The notes under the pieces are model-generated. The model did no database searches and was not told where the DNA came from. It saw nothing but the letters and a program-made list of their open reading frames with translations. Made by a program: the position numbers and the translations under genes. DNA of 40,893 bases from positions 1-40,893 of the forward strand of contig UQNO01000019.1 in assembly GCA_900542475.1 (NCBI GenBank). Reading direction: 5' to 3'. Positions 8,061-15,337 of this stretch are shown here, piece after piece. Source of the DNA: an uncultured Bacteroidota bacterium (GTDB taxonomy: Bacteria > Bacteroidota > Bacteroidia > Bacteroidales > F082). Numbering within the stretch: the first letter of the stretch is position 1; every line of letters starts with the position of its first letter.

Positions 8061-8933
8061 ATGGGAAACTACTTGAATAACGATTTTGTAAGACCGAAAA
8101 AAGCTCTCGGACAACATTTTCTGGTCGATTTAAATATCGCCCGAAAGATTGTCGATGCATTGTCTGACAGTCACGACACCGTGATAGAAGTAGGAGCTGG
8201 AATGGGAGTGTTGACGCAGTATCTTATTGAAAATCAATTGGAAAAGCTTCAAGTGGTGGAGATTGACAAGGAGTCTGTCGAGTTTTTGAGGAAGAAGTTT
8301 CCGATGCTTGAAGGGCACTTAACGCTTGGCGATTTCTTGAAGCAGGACTTAACGTCATTTCGACCGAAGCAAAGCGAAGTGGAGAAATCTTCTGCAACTG
8401 AACAGAGTGGATTTCTCGACAAGCTCGAAACGACACCTGACGTTGCGGTCATCGGCAACTTCCCGTACAATATCAGCTCACAAATCTTTTTCCATATTCT
8501 GAAATACCGCGACAACGTCTCGGAGTGTGTGGGAATGATTCAGAAAGAGGTTGCTGAACGCCTCGCAGCCGGTCCGGGGAGCAAAACCTATGGCATCTTG
8601 AGCGTGCTGCTGCAGGCTTGGTACGACATCGAATATCTATTCACGGTTCACGAGAACGTTTTTAACCCGCCACCGAAGGTCAAGTCTGCCGTTGTCAGAC
8701 TTAAACGTAACAATATCAAGAAGTTGGACTGTGACGAAAAAACGTTTGTGAAGATAGTGAAACAGGCATTCAACCAACGCAGAAAGACCTTGCGAAACTC
8801 GTTGCGCCAGATGATTCCAGCGGAAATTATTGATAACGAGGTGTTTAATAAAAGACCAGAACAGCTGTCGGTGCAGGAATTTGTGGAGTTAGTGAAAAAA
8901 CTTCAGATTGCAGAACCAACGGTCGAGATATAA
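8061..8933 (+). CDS. rsmA: 16S rRNA (adenine1518-N6/adenine1519-N6)-dimethyltransferase
   Basis: RsmA (KsgA) uses S-adenosylmethionine to dimethylate two adjacent adenines in the 3' terminal hairpin of 16S rRNA late in 30S assembly. Visible motifs are KALGQHFLVD near the N-terminus, the SAM-binding VIEVGAGMGVLT, VEIDKE, and the catalytic GNFPYNIS. The C-terminal half has PPPKVKSAVVRL and FNQRRKTLRNSLR. At 290 residues it is about 28 longer than expected. The extra block, residues about 98-125 between LGDFLKQDL and DVAVIGNFPYN, is encoded by a copy of the dispersed palindromic repeat and keeps the frame. All catalytic motifs survive, so it is probably active. Confidence 0.96.
   Translation: MGNYLNNDFVRPKKALGQHFLVDLNIARKIVDALSDSHDTVIEVGAGMGVLTQYLIENQLEKLQVVEIDKESVEFLRKKFPMLEGHLTLGDFLKQDLTSFRPKQSEVEKSSATEQSGFLDKLETTPDVAVIGNFPYNISSQIFFHILKYRDNVSECVGMIQKEVAERLAAGPGSKTYGILSVLLQAWYDIEYLFTVHENVFNPPPKVKSAVVRLKRNNIKKLDCDEKTFVKIVKQAFNQRRKTLRNSLRQMIPAEIIDNEVFNKRPEQLSVQEFVELVKKLQIAEPTVEI
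8354..8434. repeat. Palindromic repeat inserted in frame in rsmA
   Basis: A left arm gtcatttcgaccgaagc...gtggagaaatct and a right arm gatttctcgacaagctcga...gac flank a short centre. The arms can pair (gtcatttcga with tcgaaacgac, agaaatc with gatttct). This is one unit of the element found in arrays at 2836-3225 and 22945-24505. It is 81 bp, or 27 codons, so the reading frame is kept, and it is translated as about residues 98-125 of RsmA. Confidence 0.88.
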
Positions 8934-8973
8934 TAGACCTTTTCCCTTGATATGCAGTTTTAGACATAACAAA

Positions 8974-8998
8974 AGACCCTTGGTCAACCCAAGGGTCT
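8974..8998. terminator. Bidirectional terminator between rsmA and the DUF2795 gene
   Basis: A perfect 10-bp stem (agacccttgg at 8974-8983, ccaagggtct at 8989-8998) with a 5-nt loop lies between two convergent genes. The plus-strand flank is gatttaattt; the minus-strand flank is tttt. Either side could use it. Confidence 0.75.
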
Positions 8999-9032
8999 GA
9001 TTTAATTTGTTGCAAACCAGTTTGTTAGCGTT

Positions 9033-9254
9033 TTAATACTCGTCTTCGTGGAAGAAAAAGTCGTCTTTGGTCGGATAATCTGGCCAAAGGTCTTCAATGC
9101 GCTCGTAAACATCTCCTTCGTCTTCAATTTCCCGAAGATTTTCTATAACTTCCTGCGGCGCACCTGTTCTCATTGCCCACTCAAGAAGCTCGTCTCTCGT
9201 TGCCGGCCATGGAGCATCCTCCATTTTCGACGCTAATTCTAATGTCCAATACAT
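9033..9254 (-). CDS. DUF2795 domain protein
   Basis: A 73-residue acidic protein matches the small DUF2795 family of Bacteroidota from end to end: DAPWPATRDELLEWAMRTGA, then VIENLREIEDEGDVYERIED and LWPDYPTKDDFFFHEDEY. Its function is unknown; the size suggests a cytoplasmic regulator or adaptor. It is a single gene with its own good promoter and an unusually clear Shine-Dalgarno (AAGGAG, plus coordinates 9260-9265, five bases before the ATG), which is rare in this phylum. It shares a terminator with convergent rsmA. Confidence 0.88.
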   Translation of the reverse strand: MYWTLELASKMEDAPWPATRDELLEWAMRTGAPQEVIENLREIEDEGDVYERIEDLWPDYPTKDDFFFHEDEY

Positions 9255-9284
9255 AGTGTCTCCTTATTATTTTTTTTCGAGCTG

Positions 9285-9315
9285 CAAAAGTACTACAATT
9301 TTTCCTTTTATCAAG
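9285..9315 (-). promoter_or_regulatory. Promoter of the DUF2795 gene
   Basis: On the minus strand a -7 box TACTTTTG (9292 to 9285) matches TAnnTTTG exactly. A -33-like CTTG (9315 to 9312) lies 19 bases upstream. The start codon is 30 bases downstream. Confidence 0.65.
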
Positions 9316-9348
9316 AAAAATTTTCCAAAAAAATTAAGCAATTATCCG

Positions 9349-9894
9349 TCAGTCATGAGATTTTTCCGCAGGACTCCATTTGATATCGCATTCGGAAAAC
9401 ACCCTCGACATCACGAAAAACATGTCGGAAAGTCTGTTCAAGTATCTCATTATCACCGGGTTGACCTCATGTTGTCTGCTCATCCTCACGACGGCACGTT
9501 CCGCCCTCCTGCACACTGTCCTGCACACATGGCATTTCGACGCCAAGAGGTTTCCTCCCGGAATTATCAGACTGTTCAATGGTTTCAGACCTTCGTTCAT
9601 CTCGTCGATGAGTTTTTCTATGCTTTCCACATCTGCCTCGTCCATCTGCGGAAGCTGCTTTTTCAAGTCGCTGCTCTCATCGGTGGCGAGCAGGCATTCG
9701 GCTACTAAAAGCCTCTCCTGAATGCGTTTGAACACCTCGGAATATTTCTCCGTCGAGTCCATCAACACCGCAATGAACGCACTCAACTCGTCCAAGGTGC
9801 CGTAAGCCTCTAAACGCAGGTCGTCCTTGCCGACACGAGTGCCGTTCACCAACGATGTGGTGCCTTTGTCGCCGGTTTTTGTGTAAACTTTCAT
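9349..9894 (-). CDS. PduO-type cob(I)alamin adenosyltransferase
   Basis: This 181-residue enzyme transfers the adenosyl group of ATP to cob(I)alamin to make coenzyme B12. The N-terminal ATP-binding motif TKTGDKGTTSLVNGTRVGKD is diagnostic of the PduO/MMAB family, and the C-terminal CRRAERAVV and RYLNRLSDMFFVMSR helices match. Length is normal. No other cobalamin gene is in the window, so the partner is probably a B12-dependent mutase elsewhere. Its ATG overlaps the TGA of the upstream gene (ATGA), so translation is probably coupled to it. Confidence 0.95.
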   Translation of the reverse strand: MKVYTKTGDKGTTSLVNGTRVGKDDLRLEAYGTLDELSAFIAVLMDSTEKYSEVFKRIQERLLVAECLLATDESSDLKKQLPQMDEADVESIEKLIDEMNEGLKPLNSLIIPGGNLLASKCHVCRTVCRRAERAVVRMSRQHEVNPVIMRYLNRLSDMFFVMSRVFSECDIKWSPAEKSHD

Positions 9895-10340
9895 ACCTTT
9901 AATATATAATGTTCTTTTTTTATCCTGTTCATGATGAAAACCAGACCAAAACGCCAGCAGTCAATGCTGAGCCGCACATTCTCGTCGTTTTTCAATCTTT
10001 CCCAGTCTGCCTCGTTTCGCCTGCCGCGATGAATGTCCTTGACAATCATCACCGTGTCGTTATCTTTGAAAATCAATGGATTATCGTTTATGAAAGCTTT
10101 TAGATTTTTGTCTAAATTTTCATAAAAAAGGTCGTCGTTTCGACTGAAGCAAAGCGGAATGGAGAAACCTCTGACATTCCGCCGCTTCGGTGCATTCAAA
10201 TGTCGGAGATTTCTCGACTTCGCTCGAAATGACGGTTGAGAACATTCAAGAACCTTCTCGTATAGTTCAAACACCAACGGCGAATGCAGATGATATTTGC
10301 CCTGTGCCTTTCTTCTGTATCTCAAATAACTGATAATCAT
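9891..10340 (-). pseudogene. Gutted methyltransferase-like gene with embedded repeat
   Basis: The 149-residue frame has an N-terminus (YLRYRRKAQGKYHLHSPLVF) and a C-terminus (IVKDIHRGRRNEADWERLK, then SIDCWRFGLVF and IKKEHYILKV) like a Bacteroidota SAM-dependent methyltransferase-like family usually well over 200 residues long. The central SAM-binding region is missing. In its place residues about 36-70 (PSFRAKSRNLR to FSIPLCFSRND) are a translated copy of the dispersed palindromic repeat. The frame is still open and coupled by ATGA to the adenosyltransferase, so it may persist as a leader for that gene. I doubt it has enzyme activity. The family assignment is from memory. Confidence 0.6.
10134..10233. 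repeat. Palindromic repeat inside a reading frame
   Basis: A 100-bp unit starts gtcgtttcgactgaagc and ends ctcgaaatgac. Its arms are inverted copies (gtcgtttcga with tcgaaatgac), as in the rsmA copy. It has diverged more than the intergenic arrays. It is read through on the minus strand without a stop. Confidence 0.85.
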
Positions 10341-10352
10341 CGATTTAAATCA

Positions 10353-10383
10353 TAGAGATGCCACCGTTGAAGTGACATCTCTA
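10353..10383. terminator. Hairpin after the T9SS-secreted protein gene
   Basis: tagagatgccac (10353-10364) pairs with gtgacatctcta (10372-10383) with one mismatch and a 7-nt loop. It lies 28 bases past the stop of the minus-strand gene and 12 bases before the next start. The minus strand lacks a real U-run, so its strength as a terminator is uncertain. Confidence 0.45.
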
Positions 10384-10411
10384 CATTTGCGATTTTTTTT
10401 ATCTGCGATTG

Positions 10412-12028
10412 TTATTTCTTGACAAATTTCACGACAGCGTCGTTCATTCTCACGAAATAAACACCGCTTTCAAGGTCGGCCACATTGATATTGTTCTCGC
10501 CTTCAACAGCGTTCACTGCCATCACTATGCGACCGGCCATGTCTGTAATCTGAATCTCGCAGTCTTTTTCAGCGCTGATGCTGATTCTGCTTGAGGCCGG
10601 ATTGGGATAGAGATTGAACGATGTCGTCGAGTTCTCGCCAACAGAAGTGTAACCTTGAGCGTAAATCATGACATTGGCGATTTCCCATGTTGACGACGCG
10701 GCGGTTGTGCTGGTGTATTTAAATGCAATGAATATATGGCTCATGTCTTGCATGTTCTCCATCGTATATGTCGTTGAAACCCAGGCGAACTCGCCTTCCG
10801 ACCATTCAAAGTTGCCGGTGATGTCGTTCCAGGAGAAATTGTTGGGATTGCTAACCCCGTCATAATTCTCGGTGTATAAAACCTTAAGAGGATCGCCGTT
10901 ATACTTGTATGCGTTCATGAAGCCAATCTCCATCTCGTTACATGTGCTGCCGTTCAAAAGGTCCGGTGAGATGAGCCAGTCCTCATTCTCGTTGTTCGTC
11001 TGGTTTGCATAACCGCTCATTTTTGCGTATGTCATGCCCTGATATGCACCCGTTGTCCATTCCTGCTCGCCTTTTACGTTGTAAGCCATGAATGGAGCCA
11101 GACTATTGGCAAAATCTGCCGAAAGCAAGATTTTGTAATCGTCTGTTGTCTCTGTTGCTGTCGGATAGTTGCCATCGGTTTTGTAGTCGATGTTCGTTCC
11201 GCTGTTGGTGTAGGGGAAGATTGCGATGTTGTAAGTTGTCGAGGCTTCCAAACCTGTGAATGTCACTGTCTCGACGCCATAGGCCACATTTTTCGTCAGT
11301 GGGCTGTCGGCGACCGGTGTGCCGTCGGTGGGGACTGCGATGTTGCCTGTCGAAGCCACCACGAGATATTTTAAGGGAAGCTGCTCGCCTGTGGCGTCGG
11401 TCCATTCGAGTGTGACATTGACACCATGATGTGACGAGTGGACATTTGTAGGGTAGTTGCTCGGCTCGGGATCGATGACCGGCGCGCCACCCTCTTTGTA
11501 GATATATACCAGCCCTGTCACCGACGATGAGGGTTTGTAGCAGCCAAACAAAGTGCTTGCCACGTTATAGCGCATGATTTTCTGTTCTGCGCCGCCATTT
11601 GATGTAGGGACGAAGCCGTCGCCCTCCATTGAAAAGGTCCACTTGCCTTTGTCGTCAAGCGTGCTCTGTGTCTTGAGGTAGTTGCCGCCGCCTGGAGCGT
11701 AAAGATAACCATTGTTCAATGCGTCGAAAAATGTCCATGCACCTGCCGAACCGCCGATTGTGATTTCAAATGGCTCCGTCTGGTTTGACGCCGATGCCGC
11801 GACTTCCGTCGTGATGCTGCCGCCCGCATTCGCTATTTCAATGGCATGGCGGTTGTTGGACTTCTGGTACGACATCGCGAATGCCTGTCCGTCATCATTG
11901 AATCCGACGATGAGCACTTTGTCGCCAGCGCTCAACTCCGACTCGGAGTTGATTTTTGTGTATGTGGTCTGAGCCATGGCGCCCAAACCCATCAACATTA
12001 CCGTTAAGAATAGTAAATTTCTTTTCAT
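10412..12028 (-). CDS. T9SS-secreted multidomain protein with type A sorting tail
   Basis: A secreted protein of 538 residues. It begins with a signal peptide (MKRNLLFLTVMLMGLGAMAQ). An N-terminal beta-rich region follows, then a fibronectin type III-like unit (about 195-300: VTLEWTDATGEQLPLKYLVV) and a cleaved-adhesin/choice-of-anchor-J-like domain (about 300-460: NENEDWLISPDLL). The end is a type IX secretion C-terminal domain (SFNLYPNPASSRISISAE, then GVYFVRMNDAVVKFVKK). T9SS cargo is exported across the outer membrane and released or anchored through that tail. I start at the ATG at 12028; the upstream ATG at 12052 would put eight residues before the signal peptide. No catalytic residues are evident, so adhesion or binding is likely. 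Confidence 0.88.
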   Translation of the reverse strand: MKRNLLFLTVMLMGLGAMAQTTYTKINSESELSAGDKVLIVGFNDDGQAFAMSYQKSNNRHAIEIANAGGSITTEVAASASNQTEPFEITIGGSAGAWTFFDALNNGYLYAPGGGNYLKTQSTLDDKGKWTFSMEGDGFVPTSNGGAEQKIMRYNVASTLFGCYKPSSSVTGLVYIYKEGGAPVIDPEPSNYPTNVHSSHHGVNVTLEWTDATGEQLPLKYLVVASTGNIAVPTDGTPVADSPLTKNVAYGVETVTFTGLEASTTYNIAIFPYTNSGTNIDYKTDGNYPTATETTDDYKILLSADFANSLAPFMAYNVKGEQEWTTGAYQGMTYAKMSGYANQTNNENEDWLISPDLLNGSTCNEMEIGFMNAYKYNGDPLKVLYTENYDGVSNPNNFSWNDITGNFEWSEGEFAWVSTTYTMENMQDMSHIFIAFKYTSTTAASSTWEIANVMIYAQGYTSVGENSTTSFNLYPNPASSRISISAEKDCEIQITDMAGRIVMAVNAVEGENNINVADLESGVYFVRMNDAVVKFVKK

Positions 12029-12117
12029 GTTTTTAATTTTTTGATTTAACATATTGTTGACTATGATTTTCTTGAATTTGCACGATGGTGTTCCACTTCG
12101 ATTCTTTCTGTTTGAAG

Positions 12118-12354
12118 TTACACTTTTTCCACCGCTTTTATCTCCGGCAAGACGCTTTTCATCGTCTTCTCGATGCCGTTTTTCAACGTCTGCGTGCTAT
12201 GAGGGCAGTTGGCGCAATGTCCGGTGAGCCGCACCCAGACGACCATGTCGTCGTCGAGGTTGACAAACTCCACGCCGCCGCCGTCGGCCTTCAGATAAGG
12301 CTCGATTTGCGCCAGCACGTTCTTGACTTTCTTTATGATAGCTTCTTTTTCCAT
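12118..12354 (-). CDS. NifU C-terminal-domain Fe-S scaffold protein
   Basis: A 78-residue protein is made only of the NifU C-terminal (Nfu) domain. YLKADGGGVEFVNL and the C-x2-C motif in GHCANCPHSTQTLKNGIE are both visible; the two cysteines are the expected [4Fe-4S] ligands. It should carry an iron-sulfur cluster to apo-proteins in the cytoplasm. The gene starts two bases after the stop of the Mrp ATPase, another Fe-S carrier, so they form a natural functional pair. Confidence 0.93.
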   Translation of the reverse strand: MEKEAIIKKVKNVLAQIEPYLKADGGGVEFVNLDDDMVVWVRLTGHCANCPHSTQTLKNGIEKTMKSVLPEIKAVEKV

Positions 12355-12356
12355 AA

Positions 12357-13379
12357 TTAAATCAATTCAATAACTTTTCTTGCCAATTTCTCGAATGCCG
12401 CCGTCACCGGGCCGAAGTTGCCGAAGGTGTAAGGTGTTCCCTTGTCACCTGCAGTGGCGATGTTCTCGTCCATTGGAATGGCGCCGAGGAACGGTATGCC
12501 GAGTTCTTCGGCAAACTCTTTGCCGTGACCTTGTCCGAAGATGTAATATTTCTTGTCCGGCATATCTGTCGGCGTGAAATAAGCCATGTTTTCGACCAGG
12601 CCTAAAATCGGGATGCTGACACCCTCGTGTTTGAACATATTAGCGGCTCGACGCACGTCGGCGGAAGCCACCTTTTGAGGTGTCGTCACTATGATGGAGC
12701 CTGATACCTTGAAATTCTGTGCGAGGCAGAGCTGGATGTCGCCTGTTCCCGGAGGCATATCGACGACTAAAAAGTCTATCTCGCCCCAGTCTGTCTCGGT
12801 CATGAGTTGGGTCAGAGCACTTGTGGCCATTGGTCCGCGCCAGATGAGAGGTGTCTCCGGATTGACCATCATGCCGATACTCATCAGCTTGATACCGAAT
12901 TTCTGGAGCGGCACCATAAATGTCTTTCCATCTTTGTCGTAGCACTCCGGCTGCATGCCTTCTGTTCCGAACATAATCGGCACCGAAGGACCGTAGATGT
13001 CGGCGTCAAGCATGCCGACCTTGAAACCCTGTGTCGCCAACGCCACGGCAAGGTTCACCGCCACTGTCGATTTTCCCACGCCGCCCTTGCCGGAAGCCAC
13101 GGCGATGATGTGTTTCACCTTTGAAAGCATGGTCACCGGAGCCGTCGGAATGATGTCAACAGCAATGTCTCCGAACTCGTCGTTCAGAAACTTCTTCGCC
13201 GAATCAAACAAAAACTTGTTTTTTTCGTCATCGACATCTTCGAGAACGAGCCTGAAACGAATTAGATTTTCTCCCACCTCGATGTCCTTAACCATCTCGG
13301 CGTCAACGATATTACTTCCTTTAGGGAAATAAACAACTTCTTTTAAGATCTCTAAAACTCTCTGTTTTGATGGAATCAT
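12357..13379 (-). CDS. Mrp/ApbC-family iron-sulfur carrier ATPase
   Basis: A 340-residue P-loop NTPase of the Mrp/NBP35 family, expected to bind and deliver Fe-S clusters. The N-terminal 90 residues form the DUF59/MIP18-like domain. The deviant Walker A is ASGKGGVGKSTVAVNLA, with DADIYGPSVP and VVDMPPGTGDIQL downstream. The C-x2-C cluster motif of E. coli ApbC is absent: the region after LVENMAYFTP has no cysteines, which I believe is common in Bacteroidota versions. It sits directly upstream of the Nfu-type gene. AGGAG nine bases before the ATG helps fix the start. Confidence 0.93.
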   Translation of the reverse strand: MIPSKQRVLEILKEVVYFPKGSNIVDAEMVKDIEVGENLIRFRLVLEDVDDEKNKFLFDSAKKFLNDEFGDIAVDIIPTAPVTMLSKVKHIIAVASGKGGVGKSTVAVNLAVALATQGFKVGMLDADIYGPSVPIMFGTEGMQPECYDKDGKTFMVPLQKFGIKLMSIGMMVNPETPLIWRGPMATSALTQLMTETDWGEIDFLVVDMPPGTGDIQLCLAQNFKVSGSIIVTTPQKVASADVRRAANMFKHEGVSIPILGLVENMAYFTPTDMPDKKYYIFGQGHGKEFAEELGIPFLGAIPMDENIATAGDKGTPYTFGNFGPVTAAFEKLARKVIELI

Positions 13380-13415
13380 GATAAAAACTCCTATTTTTAA
13401 AAAATTACAAGATTA

Positions 13416-13423
13416 CAAAAATA
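13416..13423 (-). promoter_or_regulatory. Possible promoter -7 box for the mrp-nfu pair
   Basis: The minus strand reads TATTTTTG here, a match to TAnnTTTG, 36 bases before the Mrp-family start. A -33 box is not convincing. Confidence 0.4.
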
Positions 13424-13538
13424 CAAAAAATTCTTACACAGAGTGATAATTTTTAAAAATATGGCTCTTGACGAAACAAGTCCTCGCTGCCTTTTATCAC
13501 CACATTAAGGCGTTGGCTTGATTCACAGAAGGCGCGCT

Positions 13539-14318
13539 TTAATCAATAAAAAAACGTTCTGTCGCCTCCAAGAATCCTTCTGGGTCATCGACATGAATCC
13601 AATGCCCCGACTCCGGAAGCGTAACAAGTTGATAGTTAGGCAGAAGCTCTTTCATCACCGGCAAATCCTTATCCAAGATATAATCAGACCGACCGCCTCT
13701 TATGAACAATGCAGGGCCGTTGTAAGTTCCGTGGTTCTCAAGGCCTTTGCCTATTTCTTCGATGTTTTTGTAAATCGACTTGAGATATGGTTTCCATCTG
13801 AAGCCATGTTCATGGCTGTATGAAAGGTTCTTCATCAGGAACAGCAGGACTCGTTTGTCGAAGTTATATTTTGCGAGCTGCTCCTCCACATCAAGGCGAC
13901 GTTTAGCCTTTTTCAGGTTTACTTTGCCCATTGCGTCGATAAATCCGACATGCTCCAGAGGATGGTCGAACTTTCTTGGGCTAATATCCAAAATCTCCAG
14001 ACGCTCAACAAGTTGCGGATTTTCAAAGGCGAGCATCATGGCGATTTTGCCACCCATGCTGTGTCCGATGACATAACATCTCTTAATATGTTCGTGCTCA
14101 AGCACTTTCTTGACATCGCGCGCCATCACCTTGTAGTTGAACGCCTCCATGCGTGGCGACTGCCCGTGGTTTCGCATATCAGGAACGATGACGTGGAAAC
14201 CCTTCTCGGCAAAACGTTTGCCAAAATAGTCCCAGTTATCCGAAAGGCCAAGCACACCGTGCAGCACCACGATGGGTTTGTTTTTGGGGTCGCCGTATTT
14301 TCTATAAAAAAGCAACAT
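13539..14318 (-). CDS. Alpha/beta hydrolase, YbfF-like esterase
   Basis: A 259-residue cytoplasmic hydrolase. The oxyanion-hole VVLHGVLG is near residue 20, followed by DMRNHGQSPR, the nucleophile elbow GHSMGG (Ser about 87) and the catalytic His in SGHWIH (about 239). The layout and length fit the YbfF/acyl-ester hydrolase group; the substrate cannot be read from sequence. The next gene on the strand is dtd upstream. There is no signal peptide. Confidence 0.88.
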   Translation of the reverse strand: MLLFYRKYGDPKNKPIVVLHGVLGLSDNWDYFGKRFAEKGFHVIVPDMRNHGQSPRMEAFNYKVMARDVKKVLEHEHIKRCYVIGHSMGGKIAMMLAFENPQLVERLEILDISPRKFDHPLEHVGFIDAMGKVNLKKAKRRLDVEEQLAKYNFDKRVLLFLMKNLSYSHEHGFRWKPYLKSIYKNIEEIGKGLENHGTYNGPALFIRGGRSDYILDKDLPVMKELLPNYQLVTLPESGHWIHVDDPEGFLEATERFFID

Positions 14319-14382
14319 TATTTTTTATTGTTTTTCTCACGCGGATTTCGTGAATCGGATCATTGACGAAATCTGCGTGAGA

Positions 14383-14829
14383 CTAATTTTTCGTATCCAT
14401 TATTATTGTCACAGGTCCGTCATTGATGAGCTCCACCTGCATGTCGGCGCCGAACTCGCCGCATTCCACTTTGCGTTGGGAAACCTCCGTCAACCTCTTG
14501 AGGAACAACTCATAGAGCGGTATGGCATGTTCCGGTCTCGCCGCCTTGATGAAACTCGGACGGTTGCCTTTCTTTGTCATCGCGTGAAGCGTGAACTGGC
14601 TCACCACAAGAAAATCCCCCTCTACTTGATTGACATCGAGATTCATGGCATTGTTGTCATCGGCAAAAACACGCAACTTCGTCAACTTCTGGCAAAGATA
14701 TTCCACATCATCTTGATTATCGGCTTCTTCTATGCCAATAAGCACCATGATTCCCTTTCCTATATGCGATTTCATTTCACCGTCGATGGTGACGGAAGCC
14801 CTTGAAACTCGCTGCGCTACTATCCTCAT
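14383..14829 (-). CDS. dtd: D-aminoacyl-tRNA deacylase
   Basis: This enzyme hydrolyses D-amino acids (and glycine mis-charged on tRNA-Ala) from tRNA, keeping them out of translation. The family start MRIVAQRVSRASVTIDGE is used here, giving 148 residues; an ATG nine codons upstream is less likely. The active-site motifs SQFTL and the GPVT of NDGPVTIIMD are both visible. The gene is divergent from rbfA, with about 165 bases between them. Confidence 0.95.
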   Translation of the reverse strand: MRIVAQRVSRASVTIDGEMKSHIGKGIMVLIGIEEADNQDDVEYLCQKLTKLRVFADDNNAMNLDVNQVEGDFLVVSQFTLHAMTKKGNRPSFIKAARPEHAIPLYELFLKRLTEVSQRKVECGEFGADMQVELINDGPVTIIMDTKN

Positions 14830-14956
14830 TTCTTTTGTTTTTGCGGATTTTTTCAATGATTCAATCTACAAACACGAAGAACCTCATCTCGATGGAGAAG
14901 ATATTCATCAAGTTTTTACAGAGTGCAAAATTATGAAATTATATTAAGAAATAGAG

Positions 14957-14987
14957 TTTCTGAATTAAAAAAAATTATGTACTTTTG
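14957..14987 (+). promoter_or_regulatory. Promoter of rbfA and the permease gene
   Basis: A -7 box tacttttg (14980-14987) matches TAnnTTTG; tttc (14957-14960) lies 19 bases upstream as a near-match to TTTG. The rbfA ATG is 8 bases after the box, so the transcript would be almost leaderless. Confidence 0.6.
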
Positions 14988-14995
14988 CAATCACT

Positions 14996-15337
14996 ATGGA
15001 AACTAAAAGACAACAAAAAATTTCAAAGCTGATTCAAAAAGAACTCAGCGAAATATTCCGGCGGGAGATTAAAACCAAAGGAAATATCATGATTACCGTT
15101 ACGAAAGTCAACGTAACGAGCGACATGTCGTATGCCCGCGTGCATCTCAGCGTGTTCGGCACCGACCGCGACGCGAAGACCAACGTGGTGAAGGAGGTGA
15201 ACACTATGAGCAGGAGCATACGCGGCATGCTCGGCGAGCGTGTCAGATTCCAGATGAGAGTGATTCCCGAGCTGCAGTTTTTCGAGGACGACTCCCTCGA
15301 CTATATCGAAAACATCGACAATCTGCTGAAGTCTTGA
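14996..15337 (+). CDS. rbfA: Ribosome-binding factor A
   Basis: A 113-residue 30S maturation factor with a KH-type fold that binds near the 5' helix of 16S rRNA. RQQKISKLIQKELSEIFRRE at the N-terminus and RIRPELQFFEDDS-like VIPELQFFEDDSLDYI at the C-terminus identify it. Its stop overlaps the TTG start of the permease gene (TTGA), a coupling I recall as common in Bacteroidota. Confidence 0.95.
   Translation: METKRQQKISKLIQKELSEIFRREIKTKGNIMITVTKVNVTSDMSYARVHLSVFGTDRDAKTNVVKEVNTMSRSIRGMLGERVRFQMRVIPELQFFEDDSLDYIENIDNLLKS

Noticed and set aside
12357..13379. Treating the Mrp-family protein as defective because it lacks C-x2-C
   Set aside because: The P-loop and other motifs are intact, and Bacteroidota homologues seem commonly to lack these cysteines, so it is a lineage trait rather than damage.
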